Shown piece by piece: positions 11,968 to 23,949 of a DNA stretch of 64,000 nucleotides. Positions within the stretch are counted from its first letter, which is position 1. Every line of letters starts with the position of its first letter. Made by a program: the position numbers and the translations under genes. The stretch comes from Aporrectodea caliginosa (taxonomy: Eukaryota; Annelida; Clitellata; Crassiclitellata; Lumbricidae), in contig JACEVL010006403.1 of NCBI GenBank assembly GCA_020284085.1, forward strand, positions 614,501-678,500, in the 5' to 3' direction. Below the pieces are notes generated by a model. It saw only the letters and a list, made by a program, of their open reading frames with translations, was not told the origin of the DNA and ran no database searches.

Positions 11968-12819
11968 AGGCTGGTATTTATCATAACCTGAGATTAATAG
12001 CAGTTTCGGTTGAAGCTCATATGTGTCAATAAAATAACAAACCTTTAGACCTACGGGTTTAATTTATACCCAATTTGAAATTCTCTCGACCTCACACAAT
12101 GTAATCTTTATTATTGAAATTGTTTTCTGAAAGCATCTTATTTTACAAAGATACAGACCACTAGTGAATGTCTTCCTCTTCACTTGGCGATTGTTGCCCG
12201 TCACCAAACGTTGCAACCTCGCACCTGTCTGACAATCTGTTAACCTTGTAGGTCTACGGGAGAAGGCCCACTGATCTGTATTTACCAATTTTCAGTACAG
12301 TCTACATCCCAAACATTTTTTTTACTAAAAAGTGAACGTAATTTTTCTCTGATAAGTCAGTTTGTTTTAAGCAGACAAGCCTGGGTAAAGGAGGAGGGCG
12401 AAGCTTATAATCTTGTTATGGGTCTAACTTATGACATTGCGCCGTTAAACAGTAGGCTAACCTAACAATAATTATTAGGGAGAGACGCTGTTCGACTAGT
12501 ATAGCCTACACCTACCGTAAGCGTAGGCCTAGGTCTGCTTGATTGTCTGAGTCACGGGTGTCGTTGATTATTGCTGTCGATAAATATTATATTTATAGAT
12601 TTGTGCGTGAAGTAGTTGTATGTTGTCGATTGAATTCTTTGATTTAAATAAAATCAAAAGACTGCGTGTGTTAATTGTCGAGTTAGCACTAGGCCTACGT
12701 TACATATCGGGCGAATCTATTGGCCTACTGCCGCCTACAGTTCGAAGCCCGATCGATTGACATCTTCAGAAGGTCTCTGGTGATGTGTGATCGAAGCATG
12801 GATTCCTGGAATTTAACGG

Positions 12820-13570
12820 CCACGACTCCGCCAGTTCTTCTGGATGATTCAGCCTACATAGAAGACGGTTAAGATACAATGAGAAGAGAGTGAGACAGGA
12901 TTCATTCATTCATTCATTCATTCATTCATTCATTCATTCATTCTGGAGATTTATATAGCGCCACTTCAAGAAATCTACTCAGCAGCGCTCCCTGCCCAGC
13001 CACGGCTAAAGAAAAAAGAAAGTGATTTATAAAACCCAGTTAGATTGATCGAAGGCAGCAATTGAACGACTCGGCCAATACTGTTCTTCTGGTGACTCAG
13101 CCAGCAGAGAAGACGGTTAAGATATAATGAGAAGAGAAGACAGACAAGATTAATCCATTGATTCATTCCGGAGATTTATAGAGCGCCACTTCAGTTCTAC
13201 TCAGGAGCGCTCCCTGCCAACGAAAAAGGTTAAGATTGATAAGAACCCAGTTAGATTGATCGAAGGCAGCAATTGAACGACTCAGCCAGTTCAGTTCTTC
13301 TGGTGACTCAGCCAACGAAGAAGACGGTTAAGATATAATGACCAGAAGACATTCAGATAGGATGACTCAACGCCGATGGCTCACCCAGTTCCCTCTGGTG
13401 ACTCAGCCAACGAAGTAGGTTAAGATATGAGAAGAGCGTCATGAGATAGGATGACTCGGTCGCTCGAAGAAGCCTAATCAGAAAGCGTTCGTCGTTGAAA
13501 GACCGAGCGAAGACTGAAGAGAAGGCTTGATGGCGTCGCATGCATAGGCTGCAGGTGGTTGCTCCCAATC
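12820..13570 (-). mobile_element. Tandemly rearranged LINE 3' ends
   Basis: Two copies of the LINE 3' signature occur in minus orientation: (ATTC)n, GGAGATTTATA, AGCGCCACTTCA, then AGCGCTCCCTGCC, at about 12902-13010 and 13160-13230. On the minus strand the first ends its frame with FSRGWAGSAAE, matching the copy at 25583. A block containing GTTCTTCTGGTGACTCAGCC and GACGGTTAAGATA repeats about four times (near 12830, 13080, 13290 and 13390). This looks like local tandem duplication of LINE-derived sequence. Confidence 0.7.
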
Positions 13571-13691
13571 AACACCGTTGGTTAATTCAAATTCTACTCC
13601 ACCGACAGCAATAATTGCGCTTCATCAATCGACTGCTATTCGGACCCAAGTCTGATATATTCTCTTACGTGACCGGAAAAGAATATAGGAC

Positions 13692-13719
13692 TTATATATA
13701 TATATATATATATATATAG

Positions 13720-13811
<92 letters not shown>

Positions 13812-13836
13812 CCTATATATGACCGGAAAAGAATAT

Positions 13837-13906
<70 letters not shown>
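13692..13906. repeat. (TA)n microsatellite block
   Basis: Long TA dinucleotide runs broken by short GCCTA and GACCGGAAAAGAATATGG pieces. The second run (13841-13906) abuts the tail of the inverted SINE copy. Able to extrude as a cruciform. The translated YIYIYI frames are artefacts. Confidence 0.95.
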
Positions 13907-13908
<2 letters not shown>

Positions 13909-14078
13909 AAGAGCAGTCCTTTAAGCTATAGCCCTGAGGCAGCCATGGGAAGGAAGTGTTAGTGACTTCATTTTTCTTAGCCTCGGCATATGAGGGCGGG
14001 TGGCCAATCCTCTCCATCACCGTCTCATCTTCCCACCGATAGTGTACAGTCAGTATACTCATTTAAGCTGAGTTGGCT
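13907..14078 (-). mobile_element. SINE, 5'-truncated copy, inverted
   Basis: Reverse complement of the body of the SINE at 14846-15142, starting at the shared AGCCAACTCAGC and ending at GGACTGCTCTTC. Shared blocks include CGGTGGGAAGATGAGACGGT, CCACCCGCCCTCATA and AAATGAAGTC. It lacks the tRNA-like head and ends in a TA run rather than a (CTT)n tail. Confidence 0.85.
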
Positions 14079-14204
14079 ATATTATATGTATATTATATAA
14101 GCTTAGACTATATAACATACATGTGTGTGTGTATTTTATTGTAAATAATACGTATATGTTTCTGCAATATGTGGGTCCATATGCATGTTGGTGTGTAGAC
14201 ATAT

Positions 14205-14205
14205 G

Positions 14206-14236
<31 letters not shown>

Positions 14237-14250
14237 ATATGCATATATAT
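14205..14250. repeat. (TA)n microsatellite
   Basis: Short TA run in an AT-rich stretch between the inverted SINE copy and the GC-richer patch at 14343-14633. Confidence 0.85.
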
Positions 14251-14845
14251 CAATGGCATACGAATAAGCCGATATAAGTCTCTTGAGAGCAGAGACTGGC
14301 GGAATATATAACAGTGTGCTGATCTGGCAAATCGTCCCGTTCTTAGCGCTGCTGCTGTGCCCCTTTAATTTGTGAGATCGTATGCGTAGGACCGGAGGGC
14401 AACAGGGCGATGGTCCAGAGGGTCATGACCGCCCCATCCTCCAACCGATCCTCCTCGGCTGAGGCGGCGGCCGCTGACTCCAAACGACCATCAACTGGAG
14501 CAGCTGCAGCAGCAGTATGTGGATCGATGATACGGTGGAGGGAATGGATCTCTGCGAGTGAGGGATGGGTTGGGGGCGTCATGAGTGGAAGGGTGGTGCG
14601 AGTCATTAAGCCATAAACAAGCTGTTCAGCCAAATGCTACCATGTCAGATGGAATTCTGAAATGAGGCCAAGATTCGACCGTACGTTGCTGTCCCGCAAT
14701 GGATCCTTGTGAGTCACGCTATAAGCAGGTTTCTCGGCGATTTATTAGTCATCCTACTTCGAATGCAGGTCAGCCACATAATGTCCTAGGATACTTAGAC
14801 TACCTAACTGTCTTACAGACTGCATTTGTCGTTCAGCTCTTGGTG

Positions 14846-15142
14846 TGCTCGATAGTGTAGTGGTTAGTGCACTGGACTGTCAATCGAGAGGTCGGGGGGT
14901 TCAAATCCCCGCCAGGGCAGAAAATTTGGTTCAAGATTTCTGTTCCACGAGCACCCTCTAGCCAACTCAGCTATGATGAGTACACTGACAGTAGACTGTC
15001 GGTGGGAAGATGAGACGGTGAGGGAGAGGAGTTGCCACCCGCCCTCATACGCCGAGACTAAGAAAATGAAGTCGATAACACTTCATACCAATGGCTGCTT
15101 CAGGGCTAGCTTAAGGGACTGCTCTTCTTCTTCTTCTTCTTG
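14846..15142 (+). mobile_element. tRNA-derived SINE, full-length-looking copy
   Basis: Head 14846-14920 is tRNA-like (75 bases): an A box in ATAGTGTAGTGGTTAGTG, a B box GGTTCAAATCC, and an anticodon-loop-like CTGTCAA that most resembles tRNA-Asp (GTC). The acceptor stem pairs only about five of seven positions, the anticodon stem has a mismatch and the T arm has an extra G, so it is not a functional tRNA gene. An unrelated body (about 14921-15122) and a (TTC)n tail (15123-15142) follow. Confidence 0.85.
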
Positions 15143-16402
15143 TAAATTTAATGTACACGATTTCCCCAACCCTGCTCATTTTTCAGTGAATTTATCGGGT
15201 GAGATCTTTCACCACCGCAGCCCGTTTTAGTGGGCGTCACACCCTCCTCTAAAGTCCTCGTTTACGGACCACGCTTACCCGAGATTAAAATCTCTAAAAT
15301 ATGCCAACGTCGGTATGCGAACCGCTTACCGCACGCACAGAGTGGCATGGAACGTAGGCCTACACTGTAACTGGGATTCAACTGTGGCTGTAAACTCCGC
15401 CACTGTTCGCTTTCTGACAGTGCCAGTCCCAAGCCTGGATAAAGGGAGGAGGGCGACGCTAATGGTCTTTGTTACCACACAGCTAGTCGTTAAAAAGGAA
15501 ACACACACAAACTGGGACGGTTGTGTTGCTTACGCCTCAGCCAAGAGGGAGATTCAGGTTGCATTGTCTTAACTCGGCGAAGACAACATTTTTATCTAAT
15601 TGCATTCTTATGACTATTATGGCTCTATACTCTCTGCAGTATTAAACACCGTGGTCCATAACTCCTCTACTAAATCTGTGCTGTCGTGAGGGTCGGAACT
15701 GAAATCTCATCTATTGTGAATGCCTTATCTGGGCAATGGACTGCGAATGTGAATTCCTTATCTGCCGTCTTCCGGTCGCAGGGACCCAGGCCCTGCTTTA
15801 GGTAGAGCCTATAGGCTATACAGGCAGTTGCCTTGAGCACCACAAATTAACGGCGCAATAATTTAAAATGTGTTTATGTTTTCTTGTTCTTTAATCGGGG
15901 GAGGGGACGCCAAGCGTCATTGAGGCCTTGCAAGGACCTCGCGGATCTCACCTGCAGGCCTAGTTATGTCCAATGGGCAATTGACTGCGATTTTGGATCA
16001 CGTTTTTGCATAGAGGCGACCATTGATTGAAGCCTTGTGCATTACAAAACGGCGCCATAGAAGTTTAAGGATTAGAGTAGAAGTGAATACTGTACGCGAC
16101 TGCTATCTCAAATATTCAACCTACAGGACGAATTGCCATCTGCGTGTAACAGCCTCAATAAACGATTAACTTACCGTGTCTGCCATTGGCTTATTGTTTG
16201 TTCCGAGCTAAGCCCGTAGTATAGTGAAGCTTCCATGCACTGTAGTGGAAGTAGTGGAAGGAGGGGAGGCGCTCACTTCCTGCCATTTCGTCCTTAAACC
16301 TGGAATGGACGAATCCTAGGGTAGGCCCTACTGGTCACAAAGCCAGCGCATCGCATAACGTGCCGTTTACTTCCAAACTTTTGCGCCATACCAAATTCCT
16401 GT

Positions 16403-16450
<48 letters not shown>

Positions 16451-17635
16451 TCGTTTTATTGTAAATTCTAACTCAAGGATGACACACCGTACCCAAGCTC
16501 ACAGTTGCAGAAAGATTACAAACTCGAATGATAATAAAAAATGAAGTAAACAGAGTTGGCTTATGGCGTCATAGAGAAATTCGCTTATACAAGATTCTTG
16601 AAATAAAATTGTCGTCTTTGCGTGGCAGTTCGAATTCAGAGAATAGGCCTACAGAGAAGAGTTTGCGCGAACAACTCATCCAGTATCGTTGCACGATGAT
16701 CAGACTCGAAAACGAAGTCGATTGATTGCGGACTAACCAAGCGGGTTACCGTGTCGAATGGAAACACCGTTTACGAATTCATTCAACTTGATTTGCAAAG
16801 CTATATCAGTTTCTGAAATGGCTTACGGACAATAATTGTTCGCGAAATTTCCTCGTCGGATAATTGCTCGCCAACAGTTGCTAGCTATGTCAATTGCTCG
16901 CGAAGTCAACTGCTCGATTTAACAATAATTATTATTGTTGGCCAGGTAAATTGCTCGAATAAGCAACTACTAGCAAAATTTGCTTAATTGTAGTGAATTC
17001 AACTTGATTTAGATAAGTGTTGAAGTTGTTTCATCAGCATAATTATGTCACAGAGATGTTGCTATCCACTGCTTCGGACTCCACTGATGTTGACAGCCCT
17101 ATTCCAGACTGTGGGTCTGGAATACACGTTGTCCATTTTCTATACATGTAGGTAGCAATTACAGCGATAAAGTAAATGAATGGACAACAAAAGAAGCAGG
17201 CGAAGTAGTCTGAAAACACGAGAGCCAACTGAAATTATTGTGGTCGAGAGGCAGAACGTATATAAACTGGACACAGTCATCGCGGCCTGGCGTGAGCTCA
17301 AGATGTTCAGATTTGCATTGCAGGAGGAAGTAAGTACCCATCTTGTCCCTGTGTGCGAAGCCGGGGATGTGGACTTACTTCATGCCCCCTTGAATCGTTA
17401 GATTTTGAAACGTTGCTGCGCCATCGATGGCGAAAGGTGTCTGAATGCGTTAGACGGAGTTTCGTACTCAGAATAGAAATGACTGATTCCGCTTTGGATG
17501 TCTTTGTCAACATCGACTCTGATGGTATAGAGACGGTTGGGCGTTATATAATGAATGCCAACAACAGACTCATGCATACTCAAATGAAAGCGCAGCTGCA
17601 AACTGCAAACTGTCTGAGTGGCATACAGACAGAGA
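15143..17635. other. Intergenic, no gene seen
   Basis: Mixed sequence upstream of the stomatin gene. Contains a (TA)n microsatellite at about 16404-16450 followed by ATTCGTTTTATTG, a motif that recurs at 37703 next to a LINE fragment. Several CAATTGCTCG-type words recur near 16860-16960. Short open frames here match nothing I recognise. Confidence 0.45.
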
Positions 17636-17703
<68 letters not shown>

Positions 17704-17990
17704 GAGAGAGACAGACAGAGACAGAGACAGAGACAGAGACAGAGACAGAGGCAGAGACAGACAGAGACAGAGACAGAGACAGAGACAGAGACAGAGACAG
17801 AGACAGAGACAGAGACAGAGACAGAGACAGAGGCAGAGACAGAGACAGAGACAAAGAGACACAGAGACAGAGACACAGAGACCAGAGACAGAGACAGAGA
17901 CAGAGACAGACAGAGACAGATAGAGACAGATACAGAGAAAGGGAAAGCGAACAGAGACAGAGACAGAGGCAGAGACAGAGAGGTGTAGGT
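17636..17990. repeat. (GA)n/(GAGACA)n microsatellite
   Basis: A GA dinucleotide run (17641-17692) passes into GAGACA hexamers with variants to about 17980. It lies about 0.7 kb upstream of the stomatin ATG. The 100-218 aa open frames on both strands (RERE, SLSL) are period artefacts. Confidence 0.95.
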
Positions 17991-18059
17991 GAGAGCGAGT
18001 GTGACAGACAGGCAGACAAACAAGCAGGCAGACGCAAAAAAAACACATGTGCACCTAAC

Positions 18060-18658
18060 CCAACTTACACATGCAAGCGAGCGAGCGCGCTCCCAGGAGG
18101 CCAGGGCATCGTCAGCGCGCGCAGACCGTATTCAACAGGAGGAGGAGCCCGCACGAGCAGCCGCCGCTGCCTCCGCCGCTGCCCCTGCTCCTGCCCCTGC
18201 CTAGACGGGACAATGCAACGACGGCGGCGACGGTGAACCGTGGGAGTAGGAGGCATCGTGCGTGGCATTCGGTCGGTCGGTCGGTCAGTCGATCGCTCCT
18301 CTGATTCTCCCTCATCGTCTCCCGCGACGTGACATCCGGAGGAGGAGGACGGAAGGACGTATAGGCCGTCGGTTGGAAGACCGTATACTCAGACGATCTA
18401 TTTCGAACGGACGGACGGACGATGGAAGGCTGCACTAAGTTGACGACACGCTAATTCCTCCTCGCGTCAACAGACGATCGACTGCGGCAACGGCGGCGGC
18501 AGGTGTAGAATAGACGCCGCATTCCTTCAGACACGCAACTCGCAAAGACACGGATGTCGAGTGGTGACTAAGCGTCACTGGCGGCCAGTGAAAAGAGTCA
18601 CGGGGGTCTCTGGTGCAACTCCTAGAACCTCACTTCCCGTTGGATTGGAGAAGTTACC
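18060..18658 (+). promoter_or_regulatory. Candidate stomatin promoter and 5' UTR
   Basis: A GC- and CpG-richer island than its surroundings, with GCCGCCGCTGCC-type, CGGCGGCGGC and GGTCGGTCGGTC tracts, running into the stomatin start codon. No TATA box was recognised. An in-frame TAG at 18623-18625 limits the 5' UTR frame. The transcription start cannot be placed from sequence. The GA microsatellite just upstream could act as a GAGA-type element, which is speculation. Confidence 0.45.
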
Positions 18659-18698
18659 ATGAAGAAAGGGAACGGAGAAGGCGGCGATGACAACTGTG
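18659..18698 (+). CDS. STOM: Stomatin first coding exon
   Basis: ATG in a fair context (TTACCATGA), preceded in frame by a TAG 36 bases upstream, opens MKKGNGEGGDDNC plus one base before a GTACGT donor. Thirteen codons are too few for a similarity call. The assignment rests on gene order, orientation and phase: the remaining G is completed by the AC that begins exon 2 at 61264, giving an in-frame join to recognisable stomatin. Stomatin-family N termini are short, hydrophilic and variable, which fits. Intron 1 would be about 42.6 kb. Another gene's first exon remains possible. Confidence 0.6.
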
Positions 18699-18734
18699 GT
18701 ACGTTTCTATTAATCATTCTGTAATTGTAACCGT

Positions 18735-18935
18735 GACTTCCCGGTGGTAGGCCCTTCGACCTGGAATGACCTCCACTTGGCACTGCGTCCGCTTCCTAGA
18801 ACCTTATCTCTGACATTTTTCTCTCATCTAAGACTCCCTACTCGGCCGTGCTGGAGTTGGGAAGGGGCGCTCTATAAATTCTCGTAATGAATGAATGAAT
18901 GAATGAATTAATTAATTAATTAATTAATGTAATTG
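18735..18935 (+). mobile_element. LINE 3' end, 5'-truncated
   Basis: The + frame reads VVGPSTWNDLHLALRPLP, then LSLTFFSHL, the C-terminal block of the same LINE family as 5750-6175. It ends in GGGGCGCTCTATAAATTCTC and a tail of (AATG)n then (AATT)n. It lies just inside intron 1 of the stomatin gene. Confidence 0.8.
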
Positions 18936-19114
18936 TAATGACGAATTTATATAGCACCTACTTGTCCTCCTGAGACAGATATGCATCAGAGGCGGTCAAT
19001 CATATTCTACATTATTTTGTATTAGGTGACGATCATGAATTATTTCCTATAATTGCTTCGCGATACATTCTGCAACGCCACTGCCCTTATGTTCAAAGCA
19101 TCGTCAATTTAGAC

Positions 19115-19508
19115 TAGGGATGAGCAACGATTAAAAATTTTAATCTAAACTAATCGCACGATTAACATTTTTAATAACGCGATTAATTTGTAACGCATGT
19201 CACAATAGATAACAAGTAGCCTACAACTAATCTACCGACTCTGAGTAGTTACGTTGAATACGCGCTATATAAATGCTTGCAGTCAATAAACAAAAAGCAA
19301 ACATGCTTTTGCTACATGTTTTTACTTTTTAGTTTTACTTTAAAGTTTAAAGTTTAAACCGAGCGCTTTTATCAAGAATAATTGTTTTAGAGCATTTCTA
19401 GAAATAATTGGGCGCAGTGACAATCGCGTTAAATGCATTAAAAAATGTAATAGCGTTAATTAATTAACGCATTAATCGTGTTAATAACGCGTTAAATGGC
19501 CAGCCCTA
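19115..19508. mobile_element. hAT-like MITE
   Basis: Ends TAGGGATGAGCAACGATTAA and the inverse of TAGGGCTGGCC form imperfect terminal inverted repeats. Internal sequence is rich in TTAAT and GCGTTAA words, typical of a widespread hAT MITE group. Flanks ATTTAGAC (19107-19114) and ATTTACAT (19509-19516) match at 6 of 8 positions, consistent with an aged 8-bp target duplication. Confidence 0.7.
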
Positions 19509-20300
19509 ATTTACATTGTGGACCCATTGGCTTTTCAATGCAAAATCCATATGATTGTCAAAATCTGGGTCAAATCCTATAGAAATCCAAGGACAATCTG
19601 CAGTTTCAAGACACACCCGAGACGGTTACTGTGTATAGGGACCTTGAGACTTTCATTCACAATTGCTCAGCGCCATCGATTGATGCTTGTTCATTATTCA
19701 GTGGCACTTAACAGATGCAAAAACTTTTTTTAAAGCAGGAACCATAGAATTATCCGTTTGGGAAATGAACTGCAGGTTTGGAATAATCGATTCAAGCAAT
19801 GTAAGTTTTTAGTTATTGGCAGAGGAATAAAGTCAACAGAAAGTTTACCCGACCAGGAAACGTTTCATGATGCGCACGATTTTCAGGTCACCCCCTATAA
19901 CAGTCACCATCATTGTCGTCATATCCATTGTCATTTACATAATCACTGACATCATTAAAATCGGCGGGGTCGTTATTGATGGAAGGAAAGAGGTCGTGGA
20001 GAGCATACGGAAGACGGAAGAGAGATGGAAAGGAGGGAGGGAGAGGGCCTTGAGTGACTGATATGCTGCTGAATTGTATGGATGAGGAGGAAACGGATGC
20101 AGAAGGAGAGAGGCAGGCAGGCAGAGGGGCAGGGAGGGATGGAGGGAGGCTCACAGACGAGACACGGGGTATGAGGGGCAGGGAGCAATGGATGGACGGA
20201 CGGAAGAAAGGGAAGAAGGAAGAAATGCAGGGCAATGGAGAGGTTACAAGGACAGAGGGAGTATCTGGTTTATGCAGTCTCATTAGTGGCGACTATTATG
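19509..20300. other. Intron sequence, purine-rich in part
   Basis: No coding feature recognised. The stretch 19980-20260 is strongly purine-rich on the + strand (GGAGGGAGGGAG, GGCAGGCAGGCAG), giving serine- and proline-rich shadow frames on the minus strand. Confidence 0.5.
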
Positions 20301-20540
20301 CTGTTGTTATCGATGATAAGGATAGTAACAACGATGATAATAATAATGGTAGCGATGATGTGGTAATAGTGATGTTGGAGAACTATGATGATAATGATGA
20401 CGATAATGGCGATGATAATGATGATGATCATTACAGTGATGATGGCGATAATAATGATGACGATGACGATGGTAATGGCATAATCTGATGACGATGACGA
20501 TGACGATGATGATGATGATGATGATGATGATGACGATGAC

Positions 20541-20611
<71 letters not shown>

Positions 20612-20612
20612 C
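20300..20612. repeat. (GAT)n/(GAC)n trinucleotide array
   Basis: Imperfect GATAAT/GATGAC triplets become a nearly pure (GAT)n run at 20504-20611. Poly-S and poly-H frames here are artefacts. Confidence 0.95.
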
Positions 20613-21322
20613 GAGAACAGTAGCTTAGCCAGGAAACAATTTGGGGGGTTTCCATTGGACATGGTCGCAAAAGTTAAGTTTTTTGTATTTCGCGTATAAA
20701 AAATGTCGGAAATTTATTTGGGGGTGGCTTGAATCCGTAAACCGCCCTCTAAATACACCAATGGATAACTTATGAATAAGATAACAGGAATGTTCAAATG
20801 ATGCAATATTTTCGATAATGATGGCGTCGGCCACAGCGGAATTGAAGCATGTCATAGAAAGTGATTGGCAGATGGAAAATGGAACAAGGACGCTGCAACT
20901 GTAGACAGTCATCAGTCATCAATTTTCTTCTGTCAGTCTAAACCAATGAATAAGTAACAAAGTATTAACGGCTGTAGATGAAAGTGGTTGGATTTTTTTT
21001 CTGTCTGGAAGACATTTGTTGGTGCAAATCCCATTCGATTATCGAGAAAATAAGGACCAGCCTAGGTAGCATCCAATTTCGTCACATTGGATATTATATA
21101 CCAACACTGTGACAACGTAGGCCTACATGTATAGTCGTATATCCAATAATTAATTAATGTTAAAAAATCACGAACGTTGGTCTTGTATCTATCCAATATC
21201 GGTGCTTAAAATACTCATAAATTTCAGTTGCACACTCTTTCTCAACTGTCAAATTGTTCTTGAATTGACAAGTAACATTTCAGGCATTAGAATGATAACT
21301 TGCGTAGATGACTTTAGCTAAT
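20613..21322. other. Intron sequence, nothing recognised
   Basis: No coding similarity or clear element boundaries. Contains one TAGGCCTA octamer (21118-21125). Confidence 0.5.
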
Positions 21323-21597
21323 CTTGGCCCAGTTAGCTACATTGGTAAGAGCGTAGGCTGCGCGTCTCATGCGCCTCTGTAAAAGACAGCATGAGGATCG
21401 CGGTTCACTTCCCGATGTTGGCTTGTTTCAGAGAATTAAATGTCGGGCTAGCACGGTCTTTGCACGGGGAACCTAAATGGCTTGGCGTCCAATCAAACGG
21501 GCAAGCGGTGGTGAAGGATCTCACCCAATCAATTCATTGAACAATGAGCAGGGTCGAGGCCATAATACGGTCGCTATAGAAAACCGTGAACATTTAC
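21323..21597 (+). mobile_element. tRNA-derived SINE
   Basis: Better preserved relative of 2855-3038. The head TTGGCCCAGTTAGCTACATT GG carries an A-box-like TAGCTACATTGG, and GCGGTTCACTTCCCGATG holds a B-box-like sequence. The body contains TCGGGCTAGCA and CCTAAATGGCTTGG. An internal stretch (about 21500-21570) is absent from the other copy. Confidence 0.65.
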
Positions 21598-22700
21598 ATT
21601 TACATTTTACATCTCTGAGAAATTCCTATTGCACACTGCACAGTGAACACCCCAGACATGTCAACTGCGCACACGATCTCACAAACCACTATTATTATTT
21701 TCGGCCTTGCGCTCTATTGCAGTGAGCACGACGCATAATCCGCGAATACTTTCTTAGTCATGGCACATTTATATTAGCGTCATTTCGTTTTCACAATATG
21801 TTTGTATGGGATTAGGAGTTGAACAAATTGTAGTTGTAATTAGTAACTTCTATTGCGCCGGTGTCTAATGCAACCGGCTTCAACCGATGGCGCACCAACA
21901 TCAAGTAGCCTAGTAATCAGGTCAACATCCAGAAGAACAGACAGGCAGCCCATGATAGATAAGCAATCTGAAAAGGTAGCTAAGTCTTAAAAGTGGACAA
22001 CGAAATTAAATAAGCCACTGGGCAGAACAGAGAGCTCCGAAATATAGATACAGCAACCGAGGAAGGTCGCTCACCGAGAACAGTTACAAAGTTAATTATG
22101 ACCAGAGAAAGACAATGATCTGATTGAATAATGATAAGTCTGGACAATAAGGGATGAGTTAAACTATTGTAGTTGACTAGGTTTCAATGTTTTATACCGT
22201 ATAATTATATGAGCTACAAGTTGAAGCAAATCCTTTGTTGAACAGGAAGCAAAGACCTATGCAAAGACTTGAACGCAGCGGGTTATAGTTCATATTTTTG
22301 ACGTATTAGTTATTTGTTTAGCCTGAGAGTAATGAACTATTTAGAGTTTCAGCCACTTTGACTTTGCGATACCAACAAGATGCGAGTTACAGTAATCAAG
22401 CCGACACGATGCCGCCTTTTGCCAGAGATATCCGTAAAGAGATGACGAAAAAGCGTATATTTCTAAGCAAGTCACGAATGTACATTATATGATGACTTAC
22501 AAGTTACAAATACTATTTACATAGTCAGAAACATATAGTAGAATCGAAAACACCGCTCAACTTACGAGCACCATTAGGCCAACTCAACAAATGAGTAACC
22601 TAGTTGAACAGATTAAGCTAAATGAAATTTTTCCACTTTGCTATGTTGTGCCCAGTAGCAGAAATTCACTCTGCGATGTGTTAAAGAGGAGTTTACTGGC
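21598..22700. other. Intron sequence, nothing recognised
   Basis: AT-rich, with no recognisable protein. The part near 22340-22480 may be further LINE-derived sequence of the element at 22706, but I could not confirm it. Confidence 0.4.
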
Positions 22701-22705
22701 CGCCA

Positions 22706-22990
22706 TCATCCAAGACTGCACCTCCTCAAAGACAGTGAACAACAGCTGCAGAGACATTGACAAGATAAGCTGTCAAATAAAATGTAGATTTGAGTATCAT
22801 CACGTAGAATGATATTCCATAGATTGTCAGGCGGTATTCCTAGTGGAGTGGTGTATAATATAAACAGAGAAGGACCGAAGGACCAAAGCACGGCACCCTG
22901 CGGAACACCACATGTCAACAAAGCATCAGAATGATTACCATTTAAATAAAAAATACTGATGGAATTGTGGCTAAGACCATTCGGTACAGG
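22706..22990 (-). mobile_element. LINE reverse transcriptase fragment
   Basis: The minus strand reads LLTCGVPQGAVL, then LFILYTTPLGIP, then ILRDDTQIYILF. This is the GVPQGSVLGPLLFILYxxPL...YADDTQLY region of a Jockey/CR1-type reverse transcriptase. The catalytic YADD is degraded to LRDD and small insertions are present, so it is inactive. Confidence 0.85.
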
Positions 22991-23949
22991 ACCAGAAACC
23001 TCTCACCCCAACAGTAACGCCATATCTTCGACATGTACAGCATAATATCCCAATATGGGAAGCACCAACTATCTCACATATAGAATCGTGTTGACCCACA
23101 TGTAAGACGAGTGAAATACATATGGGAATTGTATAGGTGTCATGACATTGTGTCCTACATAGGACGCTGCCACATGTTTGGGTAGGTCAAGAATGAACGG
23201 CAACAGACGGTTAAGCCCTGTGTTCTTCTTCACAATCCCAATGGTACGACAATGTAACAAGACAATAATAGGTATCAAGCAATGTAATCCGTTACGTTAC
23301 GTTACCGTTGTGTGGTTGTTGGATTGCTTTTGAAGTACCTGCGCTTCAGTCACTTTCTTTTTCAACCAACGACCTGACCGAGCCCATAAATTACTAATGA
23401 AATAGATGTGCAATAAATGGACGTTTACCTTAGGATGCATAAAGCCTTTAAGGAAAATAGTGACTTTGTAGCAAATGGTTTAGTGTGGAACAAAATTTTC
23501 CACTGGTAAAGATGCACCATTAATCGTACTAAATACTGTGTTTGTTTAGTAGTATCATAGCTGAGGAAATTTAGCATTTTAACAATTTCATTCACTTTGC
23601 CCCTCGCCTGGGGTAAAATGAATCCATGGTGGCCTTTTATCCCATTTGCATGACATAATATTATAGGCTATAGTAAAACCAGACTAGCATCAAAAGATTA
23701 ACACCACATCAGTTACTGTATTTCATGCGTTTTTATTCAACACGACGTCGTAACACAATCCCACATACGAGGTCCTATACGTAGGTAAACTAACACAGCT
23801 ACATGACAAAGTATTGCGCTGTTATGCATGGACTGTATTACCAGATTGCAGTAGCCTAAAAATTATGCCAACATTCAACAATGTCAGTTCTTACGACAAC
23901 ATGAGACCTATTATTATGCAACATAGCTAATAAATATTAACTAAAATGC
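22991..23949. other. Intron sequence, nothing recognised
   Basis: AT-rich stretch without recognised coding sequence. The part next to 22990 may be upstream LINE sequence. Confidence 0.4.

Noticed and set aside
14846..14920. Functional tRNA-Asp gene
   Set aside because: Mismatches in acceptor and anticodon stems, an extra base in the T arm, and attachment to a SINE body with a (TTC)n tail.
17353..18054. Arg/Glu-rich and Ser/Leu-rich ORFs of 100-218 aa
   Set aside because: Translation of GA and GAGACA microsatellites.
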